A stretch of 59,648 nt of DNA from Acidimicrobiia bacterium. GTDB taxonomy: Bacteria > Actinomycetota > Acidimicrobiia > UBA2766. The stretch lies in the NCBI GenBank assembly GCA_020850945.1, contig JADZDR010000095.1, forward strand, positions 1-59,648. The letters are read 5' to 3'. Position numbers and translations under genes: made by a program. Each line of letters starts with the position of its first letter. The stretch's first letter is position 1. The notes under the pieces are model-generated. The model was not told the origin of the DNA. It searched no databases and saw only the letters and a program-made list of their open reading frames with translations. Below are positions 24,994-32,634 of the stretch, piece after piece.

Positions 24994-27600
24994 ATGGCGC
25001 ACACCCTCGTCATCGTCGAGTCGCCGGCGAAGGCGCGCACGATCGCCCGCTTCCTCGGCGACGGATACGTGGTCGAGGCGAGCATGGGGCATGTGCGGGA
25101 CCTGCCGCGTAAGGCGTCCGAGCTGCCCGCCCGGTACAGGGACAGGCCGTGGGCGCGCCTCGGCGTGGACGTAGACGGCGACTTCGAGCCCGTCTACGTG
25201 GTGCCCAAGGACAAGGCAGCGCGTGTGAAGGCGCTGCGCCTCGCAGTCCGGGATGCCCACGAGCTCCTCCTCGCAACCGACGGCGACAGGGAGGGTGAGT
25301 CGATCGCATGGCACGTCCTCGAGGTCACGAAGCCCTCCGTGCCCTTGCGGCGCATGGTCTTCCACGAGATCACACCTCTCGCCATCCGGCGCGCCCTCGA
25401 GGACACACGAGATCTCGACACACGACTCGTGGCGGCACAGGAGACGCGCCGGGTCCTCGACAGGCTCGTGGGCTGGGACCTCTCCGAGCTCCTCTGGAAG
25501 AAGGTGGCGCCGAAGCTGTCGGCAGGCCGCGTGCAGAGTGTGGCGACGAAGCTGGTCGTCGATCGCGAGCGGGCACGCATCGCCTTCCGGTCGGGAACGT
25601 GGTGGGAGGTCAGAGCCGACTTCGAGGCGGTAGCGGGGCGACTGCAGGCCACACTCACCCACATCGACGATGCCCGTGTGGCCGTGAGCCGGGACTTCGA
25701 CGCCGCGACCGGCGAGCCGTCCGACGCCGGCCTCGTGCTCCTCGACGAACCGCACGCGCGCAGGCTCGCGGCCGCGTCCCTCCAGCGCGAGTTCGAAGCC
25801 GGCGAGCCGGCACGCGCGGCGTGGCGGCGCCGGCCGGCTCCGCCCTTCGTGACGGCGTCCCTCCAGCAGGAGGCGTGGAGACGGCTGCGTCTCTCGGCCG
25901 CCCGCACCATGCAACTCGCGCAGCGCCTCTACGAGAGCGGCCACATCACCTACATGCGGACGGACTCCGTCGAGCTCGGGGAGGAGGCGCTCGGGGCGGC
26001 GCGTGCTGACGTGCGTGAGCTCTTCGGTGACGCAGCCTTGCCCGCGAAGCCGCGTCGGTACAGGCGCAAGGGCAAGCACGCGCAGGAGGCGCACGAGGCC
26101 ATCCGGCCGACTGGGCCTCGCTTCGCACGGCCGGACGAGATACGGGGGCGCGTGGAGGCCGACGCGGCCCGCCTCTACGAGCTGATCTGGAGGCGGACGC
26201 TCGGCTCGCAGATGACCGACGCGGTCGGGTTCGAGATACGTGTCGACCTCGTGGGAACCGTGGAGACCGGCCAGCGTCTCGTGTACACGGCGGCGGGCCG
26301 GATCGTCACCGACGCGGGCTTCCTCGCGGTGTGGGACGAACCGAACCGGGAGGTCGCCGACGAGACAGCCCTCGTCCTGGACCGCCTCACGAGGTCGGAC
26401 CGTGCCACCTGCCGTGCAGCCGATCCGGAGGGCCATGCGACGCAACCACCCGGCCGGTACACGGAGGCGAGCCTCGTCAAGGAGCTCGAGCGTCTCGGTG
26501 TGGGGCGTCCCTCCACGTACGCGGCGATCCTGCGCACGATCGTGGACCGGGGTTACGTGCGCCGGGCCGGTGGGAGCCTCGTTCCGACCTGGGCCGCCTT
26601 CGCAGTCGTGCAGCTCCTCGAGCGCCACTTCCCCGACCTCGTCGATGCCGGTTTCACCGCCGGCATGGAGGAGGCACTCGACGACATCGCGGCCGGCGCG
26701 GTCGAGGCCGTCCCGTGGCTACGTGCCTTCTACTTGGGTGCACCGCCCGCTCCGGGGCTGCGGGACGCGGTCGCGGCGGGAGCGGCCGGCATAGACGCGC
26801 GTGAGGTGACGACGATCTCGCTCCATCCCCACGATGCCGACGGCCCCTTCGACGTACATTTCGGACGCTACGGTCCCTACGTCGAAGCCGATGCCGGCCG
26901 GATCCGCGTCCCCGAGGACCTCGCGCCGGACGAGCTCACGGGCGAGAAGTTGACCGCACTCGTCGCCTCCGGTGCTGTCGCATCGGAGGACAGGGCGCTG
27001 GGGGCCGACCCGGACTCCGGTGAGCAGATCGTGCTGCGGCACGGGCCGTACGGCCCGTACGTGCAGCGCGGTGAAGGGAAGTCGGCCCAGCGTGTCGGGT
27101 TGCTCCGGTCGACGGATCCGGACAGCGTCTCGCTCGACACCGCGCTCGCCCTGCTCGGACTGCCCCGACTCGTCGGCTCAGACGACGACGGTGTCGAGAT
27201 CACCGTGCACACGGGCCGGCACGGCCCGTATCTGAAGCGGGGGCGGGACACGCGCAGCATCGAAGACAGCCTCGTGTTCACGATCGCACCCGCGCAGGCC
27301 CTCGAGATCCTCGCCCGGCCGAAGGCCCGGGCAGGGCGACCACGTGTCGGGAAGAGTGCCGCCACGGGGGGAGCAGGGCTGCTCGCCGATCTCGGGACCC
27401 ATCCCGAGACCGGGCAGCATCTCGTCGTGCGCGACGGCAGGTATGGGCCGTACGTCACGGACGGGAAGACGAATGCCTCGATCCCGAAGGGCACGGCACC
27501 CTCCGACGTGACCGTGGAAGGTGCGGTCGAGCTTCTCAGACGGCGGGCGGACTCGAAGCGACGCGGCCGGAACCCCCGGAAGAGGCGGCGGCGGGCCTGA
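24994..27600 (+). CDS. topA: DNA topoisomerase I (type IA)
   Basis: This 868-residue protein opens with the TOPRIM domain (HTLVIVESPAKART) with the acidic triad in DGDREGE, and has the active-site tyrosine in ITYMRTDS (Y320). The C-terminal region has four GRYGPYV-type repeats and ends in a Lys/Arg-rich tail, the actinobacterial form without zinc fingers. It relaxes negative supercoils by cutting one strand. ATG 24994 starts exactly at the conserved N-terminus. The 3' end overlaps the convergent ferric-reductase-like gene by 65 nt. Confidence 0.97.
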   Translation: MAHTLVIVESPAKARTIARFLGDGYVVEASMGHVRDLPRKASELPARYRDRPWARLGVDVDGDFEPVYVVPKDKAARVKALRLAVRDAHELLLATDGDREGESIAWHVLEVTKPSVPLRRMVFHEITPLAIRRALEDTRDLDTRLVAAQETRRVLDRLVGWDLSELLWKKVAPKLSAGRVQSVATKLVVDRERARIAFRSGTWWEVRADFEAVAGRLQATLTHIDDARVAVSRDFDAATGEPSDAGLVLLDEPHARRLAAASLQREFEAGEPARAAWRRRPAPPFVTASLQQEAWRRLRLSAARTMQLAQRLYESGHITYMRTDSVELGEEALGAARADVRELFGDAALPAKPRRYRRKGKHAQEAHEAIRPTGPRFARPDEIRGRVEADAARLYELIWRRTLGSQMTDAVGFEIRVDLVGTVETGQRLVYTAAGRIVTDAGFLAVWDEPNREVADETALVLDRLTRSDRATCRAADPEGHATQPPGRYTEASLVKELERLGVGRPSTYAAILRTIVDRGYVRRAGGSLVPTWAAFAVVQLLERHFPDLVDAGFTAGMEEALDDIAAGAVEAVPWLRAFYLGAPPAPGLRDAVAAGAAGIDAREVTTISLHPHDADGPFDVHFGRYGPYVEADAGRIRVPEDLAPDELTGEKLTALVASGAVASEDRALGADPDSGEQIVLRHGPYGPYVQRGEGKSAQRVGLLRSTDPDSVSLDTALALLGLPRLVGSDDDGVEITVHTGRHGPYLKRGRDTRSIEDSLVFTIAPAQALEILARPKARAGRPRVGKSAATGGAGLLADLGTHPETGQHLVVRDGRYGPYVTDGKTNASIPKGTAPSDVTVEGAVELLRRRADSKRRGRNPRKRRRRA

Positions 27601-28150
27601 CCCCTCCGGTGTTCCCGGGACGGGGATCGCCCTTGCCGCTCAGGACGCGCACGAGGGTGAGGAACATCACGGCGGCGACCGACGCGACGCCGACGACGCG
27701 CCACACCGCATTCCCGGCATCCGTTCCGGCCACCATGTGGAGCGCGGCCAGCCAGAAGAGCACGTAGCTGAGGAGGTGGACGAGCCGCCACACCCGCGGG
27801 CGGAGGCGCGAGCGCAACAGCGACGTGAGCTCGACGGCGAGAAGGAGGTAGAAGCCGACTACACCCGCGGCCATGGCGAGGGGATGCCAGTCCGCGGCGA
27901 ACGGCACGAGGAGGTCGGCGACGCCGAAGTCGAGCCACGAGTCGGCGAGGAACGCGACCATGTGCACCCCCACGAACGCGGTTGCGAGGCCTGACAGCAT
28001 GCGATGCACGTCGAGCAGCCAGGCGGGGGGAGGACGACGACCCGCGAGCCGTGTCGAGAGCATGAGGCCGAGGACGACCGAGAGCGTGAGGAGGACGAAG
28101 GCGACCAGTCCGGTCGCGCGCGCGATGTACCAGGCGGTGTGGGAGCTCAT
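27536..28150 (-). CDS. Ferric-reductase-like transmembrane (MsrQ/YedZ-type) protein
   Basis: This 204-residue protein has about five to six membrane helices with paired histidines suited to haem b (DVHRMLSGLATAFVGVHM and RLVHLLSYVLFWLAALHM). It matches the ferric-reductase-like transmembrane domain. It would carry electrons across the membrane to or from a flavin carrier. The start overlaps the stop of apbE (ATGA), which argues for a functional link with flavinylation. Confidence 0.82.
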   Translation of the reverse strand: MSSHTAWYIARATGLVAFVLLTLSVVLGLMLSTRLAGRRPPPAWLLDVHRMLSGLATAFVGVHMVAFLADSWLDFGVADLLVPFAADWHPLAMAAGVVGFYLLLAVELTSLLRSRLRPRVWRLVHLLSYVLFWLAALHMVAGTDAGNAVWRVVGVASVAAVMFLTLVRVLSGKGDPRPGNTGGVRPAAASSGGSGRVASSPPAV

Positions 28151-29100
28151 GTGGTCACCATCTCCTCGAAGGCCGTGTGGGCCGGGCCTGTCATGTGCAC
28201 TTCGCCGTTGACGTCGGTGGCGATCGCGATCACGTCGAGCTCCTCGAGGAGCTCGAGTCCGTCTCGAAGGCCGCCGACGAAGACGGCCTTCGTCAGCGCC
28301 TCGGCCCACCACGCGGCCGACGCAACCACCGACACCGCGATGATGTCGCCGCCGAGCGGGCGGCCTGTGCCCGGGTCGAGGAGGTGATGCATGCGGACGT
28401 CGCCGACACGCCAGGTCCTGCCGAGCCGGCTGCTCGTCGCCACGGCCCCGTCGGCCAGCGTGATGCGGCCGATCTCATCCTCGGTATCGAACGGGTTCGC
28501 GAGGACCACGGTCCAGAGTCCGTCCCCGCCGGGTGCGTGACGCACGCGGAGATCGCCTCCGACGTTGACGAGGACCTCGGTCGCGCCCTGGCCGAGGAGT
28601 TGGGCCGTGACGAGATCGGCGGCAAGCCCCTTGCCGACACCTCCCGGATCGAAGCCCACGTCGGACCCCAGGCTCACACTGCGGACGACGGGATCGAGTG
28701 AGATGCCGAGGTCAGGCCGCCGTGGCCGTGAAGCTGCCGAGGACACGGCTGCCTGCCGGAGCGGCACATCCTCGAAGGTCCGGTCGTACCCCGCGGCCAC
28801 GAGCGCGTCAAGGAGCGTGGGGTCGAAGCGTCCGGCCGTGACCTCCCACGCCCGCACCGCCACCTCGAAGAGTGCGTACGTCTCGGGCGACACGATGTAG
28901 GGGGAGTGCGGGGGAGCCGCGTTCAGTGTCGAGACCTCGCTCGTCTCGACGAAGCGACTCCAGGCACGTTCGAGATCGCGGAGGCGCGCCTCGCCCGGCC
29001 GGCCGAGATCGAGCGGGCCACCGACCCACAGGATCTCCGCCGCCGTGCCCATCACCCGGAAGGTGTGCCGTCGCGTGCCGCGTTCAGCTTCAGCTCTCAC
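28147..29100 (-). CDS. apbE: FAD:protein FMN transferase (ApbE)
   Basis: This 317-residue protein has RVMGTAAEI near the start, the family block DPGGVGKGLAADLV, then VNVGGDLR and HHLLDPGTGRP, all typical of ApbE. It moves FMN from FAD to a Thr/Ser of an extracytoplasmic protein. No signal peptide or lipobox is obvious in this form. GTG 29100 overlaps the end of the upstream small gene. No FMN-binding-domain target is encoded in the window. Confidence 0.92.
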   Translation of the reverse strand: MRAEAERGTRRHTFRVMGTAAEILWVGGPLDLGRPGEARLRDLERAWSRFVETSEVSTLNAAPPHSPYIVSPETYALFEVAVRAWEVTAGRFDPTLLDALVAAGYDRTFEDVPLRQAAVSSAASRPRRPDLGISLDPVVRSVSLGSDVGFDPGGVGKGLAADLVTAQLLGQGATEVLVNVGGDLRVRHAPGGDGLWTVVLANPFDTEDEIGRITLADGAVATSSRLGRTWRVGDVRMHHLLDPGTGRPLGGDIIAVSVVASAAWWAEALTKAVFVGGLRDGLELLEELDVIAIATDVNGEVHMTGPAHTAFEEMVTT

Positions 29101-29482
29101 TGCTCCGGCTCACTCTCGACGCGCCGGACGAGGAGGGTCGTGTCCCGCCGCTCGAGACGTGATCCGTCCCTGGGCGAGCGGTGACCGTGCCGGGGGACGA
29201 GGCGGGGACGTACACCTTGCGGTGGATCTCGATGCGGATGACCTTCTGGGCCGGAGAAGCACCTGTTGAGACGAGGCCGTCCTCGATGTACGACACCGGC
29301 CAGGGGGACTCCGGTCCCGCGCCGTCCGCTGCGTCCGGCGGGGCAGTCGCGGCCATCGCCGAGACGAGAGCGACGGTTGCCGACGTGCTCAGCCCGGCGG
29401 CGAGGAGCCTCGTCGCCGGGGCCTTGTGCGGCCGGCGCCGGTGTCTCGCCCGATCAGGTGCGCCACCTCGGGCCTCAGTCAT
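29090..29482 (-). CDS. Small single-pass membrane protein in the apbE operon
   Basis: This 130-residue protein of no recognised family has a basic N-terminus, a membrane helix (about 25-47, RLLAAGLSTSATVALVSAMAA), and a short outside domain with a VIRIEIHRKVYVP strand and a Ser-rich tail. A TGAS sequence (residues about 80) resembles loosely the [S/T]GA[T/S] sites modified by ApbE, but the spacing of the upstream Asp is not canonical. It is wedged between the Asp/His-rich gene and apbE with overlaps on both sides, supporting a shared role. ATG 29485 is an equal alternative start. Confidence 0.6.
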   Translation of the reverse strand: MTEARGGAPDRARHRRRPHKAPATRLLAAGLSTSATVALVSAMAATAPPDAADGAGPESPWPVSYIEDGLVSTGASPAQKVIRIEIHRKVYVPASSPGTVTARPGTDHVSSGGTRPSSSGASRVSRSSES

Positions 29483-29840
29483 CATCCTGGTCTCCCTCGT
29501 GGTCCTCGTGGTCGTCCTGGTCCCCGTGGTCGTCGCGGTCCCCGCGGTCGTCGTGATCGTCGTGCTCGGCCTCGTCGTCGTCGGCGGACGGCACGGGCGA
29601 GCCGAAGTCCCCGTAGCCCTCCTCCGCACCTGTCGCAGCCGGATCGGATGCGGGGACCGGTACCGGCTCCTCCACTATCACCGTCTCGATCGGTGCGGGT
29701 GAGGTCGTCGCGGGGAGGTCGCCGACGTCGGATTCGGACGTGGACGACAGGATGCCGAGGTTCGCGGCCGTGGCGACCGAACCTGCGAGGAGCACGGCCA
29801 CGACCGTGCCGGCTGTGGCGATGGCTGTCTTACGGCGCAT
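29475..29840 (-). CDS. Exported Asp/His-rich protein
   Basis: This 121-residue protein has a signal peptide or anchor (MRRKTAIATAGTVVAVLLAGSVATAA), a Pro/Val/Glu-rich linker and a C-terminal 35 residues made almost wholly of Asp, His, Glu, Gly and Arg (for example DDHDDRGDRDDHGDQDDHED). Such a tail could bind metal cations outside the membrane. It is the first gene of the minus-strand redox operon and is divergent from a two-component system across 128 bp. No family assignment is possible. Confidence 0.65.
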   Translation of the reverse strand: MRRKTAIATAGTVVAVLLAGSVATAANLGILSSTSESDVGDLPATTSPAPIETVIVEEPVPVPASDPAATGAEEGYGDFGSPVPSADDDEAEHDDHDDRGDRDDHGDQDDHEDHEGDQDDD

Positions 29841-29911
29841 TGGATTCCACCTTCTCGTGAAGCGGTCGGGTCCACCGTACGGTCGGGTGCGACAGCGGCC
29901 ACCCAGCGCCG

Positions 29912-29930
29912 GGCAAAGGTTTGGTAAAGG
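29912..29930 (+). promoter_or_regulatory. 11-bp direct repeat, likely OmpR-type operator
   Basis: GGCAAAGG (29912) and GGTAAAGG (29923) are spaced 11 bp apart, the usual geometry for dimers of winged-helix response regulators. They end 38 nt before GTG 29969. A GACACT box at 29957-29962, 6 nt before the GTG, may be the -10. The site could autoregulate the two-component system and also control the divergent redox operon. Confidence 0.55.
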
Positions 29931-29968
29931 TGAGTGACGGTCCGGTCGTGAGGTGGGACACTCCTTGC

Positions 29969-30637
29969 GTGCATCTGCTTCTCGTCGAGGACGACGACAC
30001 CATCGCCAAACCCCTCGTGACGGGACTCGAGAGAGAGGGTTGGGCGGTCAGCCGCGTCGAGACGGGCGAGGAGGCCCTGCGCATGCCGGTTCCGGACCTC
30101 GTCCTCCTCGATCTCGGACTGCCCGATCTCGACGGAGTCGAAGTGTGCCGCCGGCTCCGTGAGCAGTCCCCGGTCCCGATCATCGTCGTCACTGCGCGAG
30201 GGGAGGAGCTCGACCGTGTCCTCCTCCTCGAGATCGGTGCCGACGACTACGTCGTGAAGCCGTTCGGCTTCCGCGAGCTCGTGGCACGCATCCGTGCCGT
30301 GCTGCGCCGTTCCGGCCGGGACGCGACCGCCGGCACGCCGCCCGAGGTCTCGGAGTTCGGGCGTCTTGTCGTGGACCGCAGGGGACGGAGGGTGAGTGTC
30401 GACGGTGAGGACGTGCACCTCACGCCGAAGGAGTTCGACCTCCTGTCCTTCCTGGCGGCGCATCCCGGCGCCGTCCTGTCCCGGGAACAGATCCTGAACG
30501 AGGTGTGGGACACGGAATGGTGGGGGCCGACGAAGACCCTCGACGTGCACGTCGCGTCGCTGCGGCGCAAGCTGGGCGACGCCGCGAGCATCGAGACCGT
30601 GCGCGGTGTCGGCTTCCGGTTCGCGGGGCCGGCATGA
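29969..30637 (+). CDS. OmpR/PhoB-family response regulator
   Basis: This 222-residue protein has a receiver (acidic D8/D9, phospho-site D48, lysine in DDYVVKPFGF) and a winged-helix DNA-binding domain (LTPKEFDLLSFLAAHPGAVLSREQIL to ETVRGVGFRF). GTG 29969 begins at the conserved strand; earlier in-frame codons run through the operator repeats. Its stop overlaps the kinase start (ATGA). It faces the ferric-reductase/ApbE operon, which is its most likely target. Confidence 0.93.
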   Translation: MHLLLVEDDDTIAKPLVTGLEREGWAVSRVETGEEALRMPVPDLVLLDLGLPDLDGVEVCRRLREQSPVPIIVVTARGEELDRVLLLEIGADDYVVKPFGFRELVARIRAVLRRSGRDATAGTPPEVSEFGRLVVDRRGRRVSVDGEDVHLTPKEFDLLSFLAAHPGAVLSREQILNEVWDTEWWGPTKTLDVHVASLRRKLGDAASIETVRGVGFRFAGPA

Positions 30638-32001
30638 CGCGACGTCTCCTCCTCACCTACCTCACGATCACGGCGGTCGTCCTCGTCACGCTCGAGGTGC
30701 CCCTCGGGATCATCTTCGCCCGGAACGAGCGCGAGCGCCTCGCCGTCGATCTCGAGCGCGACGCGGTCGTGATGGCGAGCCTCGTCGAGGACTCGCTGGA
30801 GCACGGGACGGCCGGGGACTTCACGCCCCTGGTCGACCGGTACGTGGACAGGACAGGCGCACGTGTCGTGATCGTCGACGCCGACGGCGTCAGCATCGCC
30901 GACAACGAGGCGGCAGTGGGTCGCTCCTTCGCGAGCAGGCCGGAGATCGCGGCCGCGCTGGATGGCCGTCGCGAGACGGGCCAGCGGTACTCGGTGACGC
31001 TGGGCGAGGAGCTCTTCTATGTCGCGGTACCCGTCGCGTCGGGCGGCAACGTGTACGGGGCTGTGCGGATCTCCTTTCCCACGTCCGAGGTCGAGGGCCG
31101 CATCCGCCGCACGTGGCTCGGGCTTGCCGCCCTGGGCTTGGTCGTCCTCGCATGCGTCGCCGTCGTCGGGGCACTCCTCGCCCGGTCCGTGACCCGTCCT
31201 GTGCGTGAGCTCGAGGAGGCGAGCCGGCGCCTCGCGTCGGGCGATCTCGGATCGCGTGCTGCGACCGACTCCGGTCCGCGAGAGATCCGCAGCCTGTCGA
31301 AGTCCTTCGACGACATGGCCGACCAGATCGAAGAGCTGATCGCGTCGCAGCGCGCGTTCGTCGCCGACGCCTCACACCAACTCCGCACTCCCCTCACGGC
31401 GCTGCGCCTGCGTCTCGAGAACATGGAGGCCACAGAGGAGGTCGGCGCCGACGAGTACGAGGCGGCCGTGGCCGAGGTGGAGCGGCTCGGCGTCCTCGTC
31501 GACCAGGTGCTCCGGCTCACGGCGGCCGAACGCCCACACCAGGCACTGGACGAGGTCGACATCTCGGACGTGTTGCGAGTGCGTTGCGACGCGTGGGAAG
31601 CGATAGCCGCCGCCCGCGGAGTCGGGCTCGAGACAGATCTCGGGCGAGACGAGAAGGTCGCTGTGGTCCACGGCGCACTCGAGCAGATGGTCGACAACCT
31701 CCTCGACAACGCCATCCGCTTCTCGCCGGCGGGCTCGGCGGTACGTGTCCGTGTCGAACCGGACGGTCGTTGGACGTACATCCACGTCGAGGACGAGGGG
31801 CCGGGCATGTCGGAGGCCGAGGCGCACCGTGCCTTCGACAGGTTCTGGCGCGCGAACCGGAGCGAGAAGACGGGGACGGGACTCGGCCTCGCCATCGTGC
31901 GCGAGCTCGCGCGAGCGGGAGGAGGGGACGCCTCCCTCGGCAGGGGTGCGGGCGGAGGGGTCGACGCCGTCCTCCGCCTCGTGACCGTCGCGCCACGCTG
32001 A
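30634..32001 (+). CDS. Membrane sensor histidine kinase
   Basis: This 455-residue protein has helix 1 (about 5-28), an outside sensor domain of about 120 residues, helix 2 (about 165-187), a HAMP domain, the H-box DASHQLRTPLTALR (about H247), N-box MVDNLLDNAIRFS, G1 DEGPGM and G2 GTGLGLAIVRE. It is the partner of the OmpR-type regulator it overlaps. The last 13 codons are repeated 257 bp downstream, beyond the minisatellite and hairpins, so the C-terminus could change by recombination. The signal is unknown; the neighbouring genes suggest metal or redox state. Confidence 0.93.
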   Translation: MTRRLLLTYLTITAVVLVTLEVPLGIIFARNERERLAVDLERDAVVMASLVEDSLEHGTAGDFTPLVDRYVDRTGARVVIVDADGVSIADNEAAVGRSFASRPEIAAALDGRRETGQRYSVTLGEELFYVAVPVASGGNVYGAVRISFPTSEVEGRIRRTWLGLAALGLVVLACVAVVGALLARSVTRPVRELEEASRRLASGDLGSRAATDSGPREIRSLSKSFDDMADQIEELIASQRAFVADASHQLRTPLTALRLRLENMEATEEVGADEYEAAVAEVERLGVLVDQVLRLTAAERPHQALDEVDISDVLRVRCDAWEAIAAARGVGLETDLGRDEKVAVVHGALEQMVDNLLDNAIRFSPAGSAVRVRVEPDGRWTYIHVEDEGPGMSEAEAHRAFDRFWRANRSEKTGTGLGLAIVRELARAGGGDASLGRGAGGGVDAVLRLVTVAPR

Positions 32002-32009
32002 ACACCCCA

Positions 32010-32086
32010 CCACCAACCCACCACCAACCCACCGCCAACCCGCCGCCAACCCGCCGCCAACCCGCCGCCAACCCGCCGCCAACCTA
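32010..32086. repeat. 11-bp minisatellite, seven units
   Basis: Seven head-to-tail units of CCRCCAACCCR (first two with A, then G; the last unit ends TA). It begins 8 nt after the kinase stop and runs directly into the first 47-nt hairpin. The other strand is a run of GG/GGG tracts that could form a G-quadruplex. Confidence 0.9.
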
Positions 32087-32215
32087 CGTGGGCGTACTGA
32101 ACCACGCTCACGGTGGTTGGATACGCCCACGTGGATGTGGGGGCTTGTCGCTGATCTACGTGGGCGTACTGAACCACGCTCACGGTGGTTGGATACGCCC
32201 ACGTGGATGTGGGAA
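32084..32215. repeat. Tandem pair of 47-nt two-stem hairpins (copy B)
   Basis: Hairpins at 32086-32132 and 32158-32204, 72 bp apart. The outer 11-bp stem and the CTG/GGA internal loop are identical to copy A, but the inner stem is AACCAC/GTGGTT (fully paired) and the loop is GCTCACG. The left arm of the inner stem is changed so that pairing improves while the right arm stays the same. Flanks differ from copy A (GTGGATGTGGG instead of GTGGGGGTCAGGGG). Confidence 0.9.
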
Positions 32216-32219
32216 GGAC

Positions 32220-32260
32220 GACGCCGTCCTCCGCCTCGTGGCCGTCGAGCCACACTGAAC
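32220..32260 (+). pseudogene. Duplicated 3' end of the histidine kinase gene
   Basis: These 41 bp match 31963-32003, the last codons and stop of the kinase, at 38 of 41 positions. The copy keeps the reading ...DAVLRLV.V.P. and the stop codon but has no gene body. The two copies bracket the minisatellite and hairpins, so the insert may have arisen by or could be removed by recombination between them. Confidence 0.85.
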
Positions 32261-32263
32261 GTC

Positions 32264-32554
32264 CTACATGCCGTGGTCCTCTGCCGCATCGAGGAGGGCA
32301 AGGACGGCTGTCTCGATGTCTGCCGCCTCGTCGGCGATCACCGCGGCCTCGGCGTCGTCGTGACGTTCCGCCAGGGAGCGCACGTGGCCGGCCAGGGCAC
32401 TGACGGCCGCGCTCAGACCCTCGAGCACCTCGATGTCGTACCGCTCGGGTGCTGTGTTGATGTGGGCGAAGGGGAAGGCCACGATGACGTGCGGACTCCC
32501 GTGCCGGCCGCCGACGATCCGGCGCGCGTCGGTTCCGTCCCTCTCGTCGGTCAT
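32264..32554 (-). CDS. Hypothetical 96-residue protein
   Basis: An unrecognised small soluble protein. The N-terminal half contains a hydrophobic strand (HVIVAFPFAHIN) and the C-terminal half is an Ala/Glu/Asp-rich helix pair that may form a coiled coil. ATG 32554 has a good GAGGAG ribosome site 5 nt upstream, which is the main reason to accept it. It is divergent from the esterase gene and converges on the kinase across the repeat insert. Confidence 0.55.
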   Translation of the reverse strand: MTDERDGTDARRIVGGRHGSPHVIVAFPFAHINTAPERYDIEVLEGLSAAVSALAGHVRSLAERHDDAEAAVIADEAADIETAVLALLDAAEDHGM

Positions 32555-32634
32555 GTTGTCTCCTCGGTCCGGTATCTGGGGAGTGCCACGGTTGCCCTAA
32601 ACTCGCCCCATCCACGAAGGGGGCTTCTCTCTCT

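Noticed and set aside
32010-32215. Possible CRISPR array
   Set aside because: Repeat units are 11 bp without spacers, followed by two hairpins only; no cas genes are near.
31584-32258. Open frame running through the minisatellite and hairpins
   Set aside because: It overlaps the kinase in another frame, and its Pro-rich and repeated segments are simply the translated repeats.
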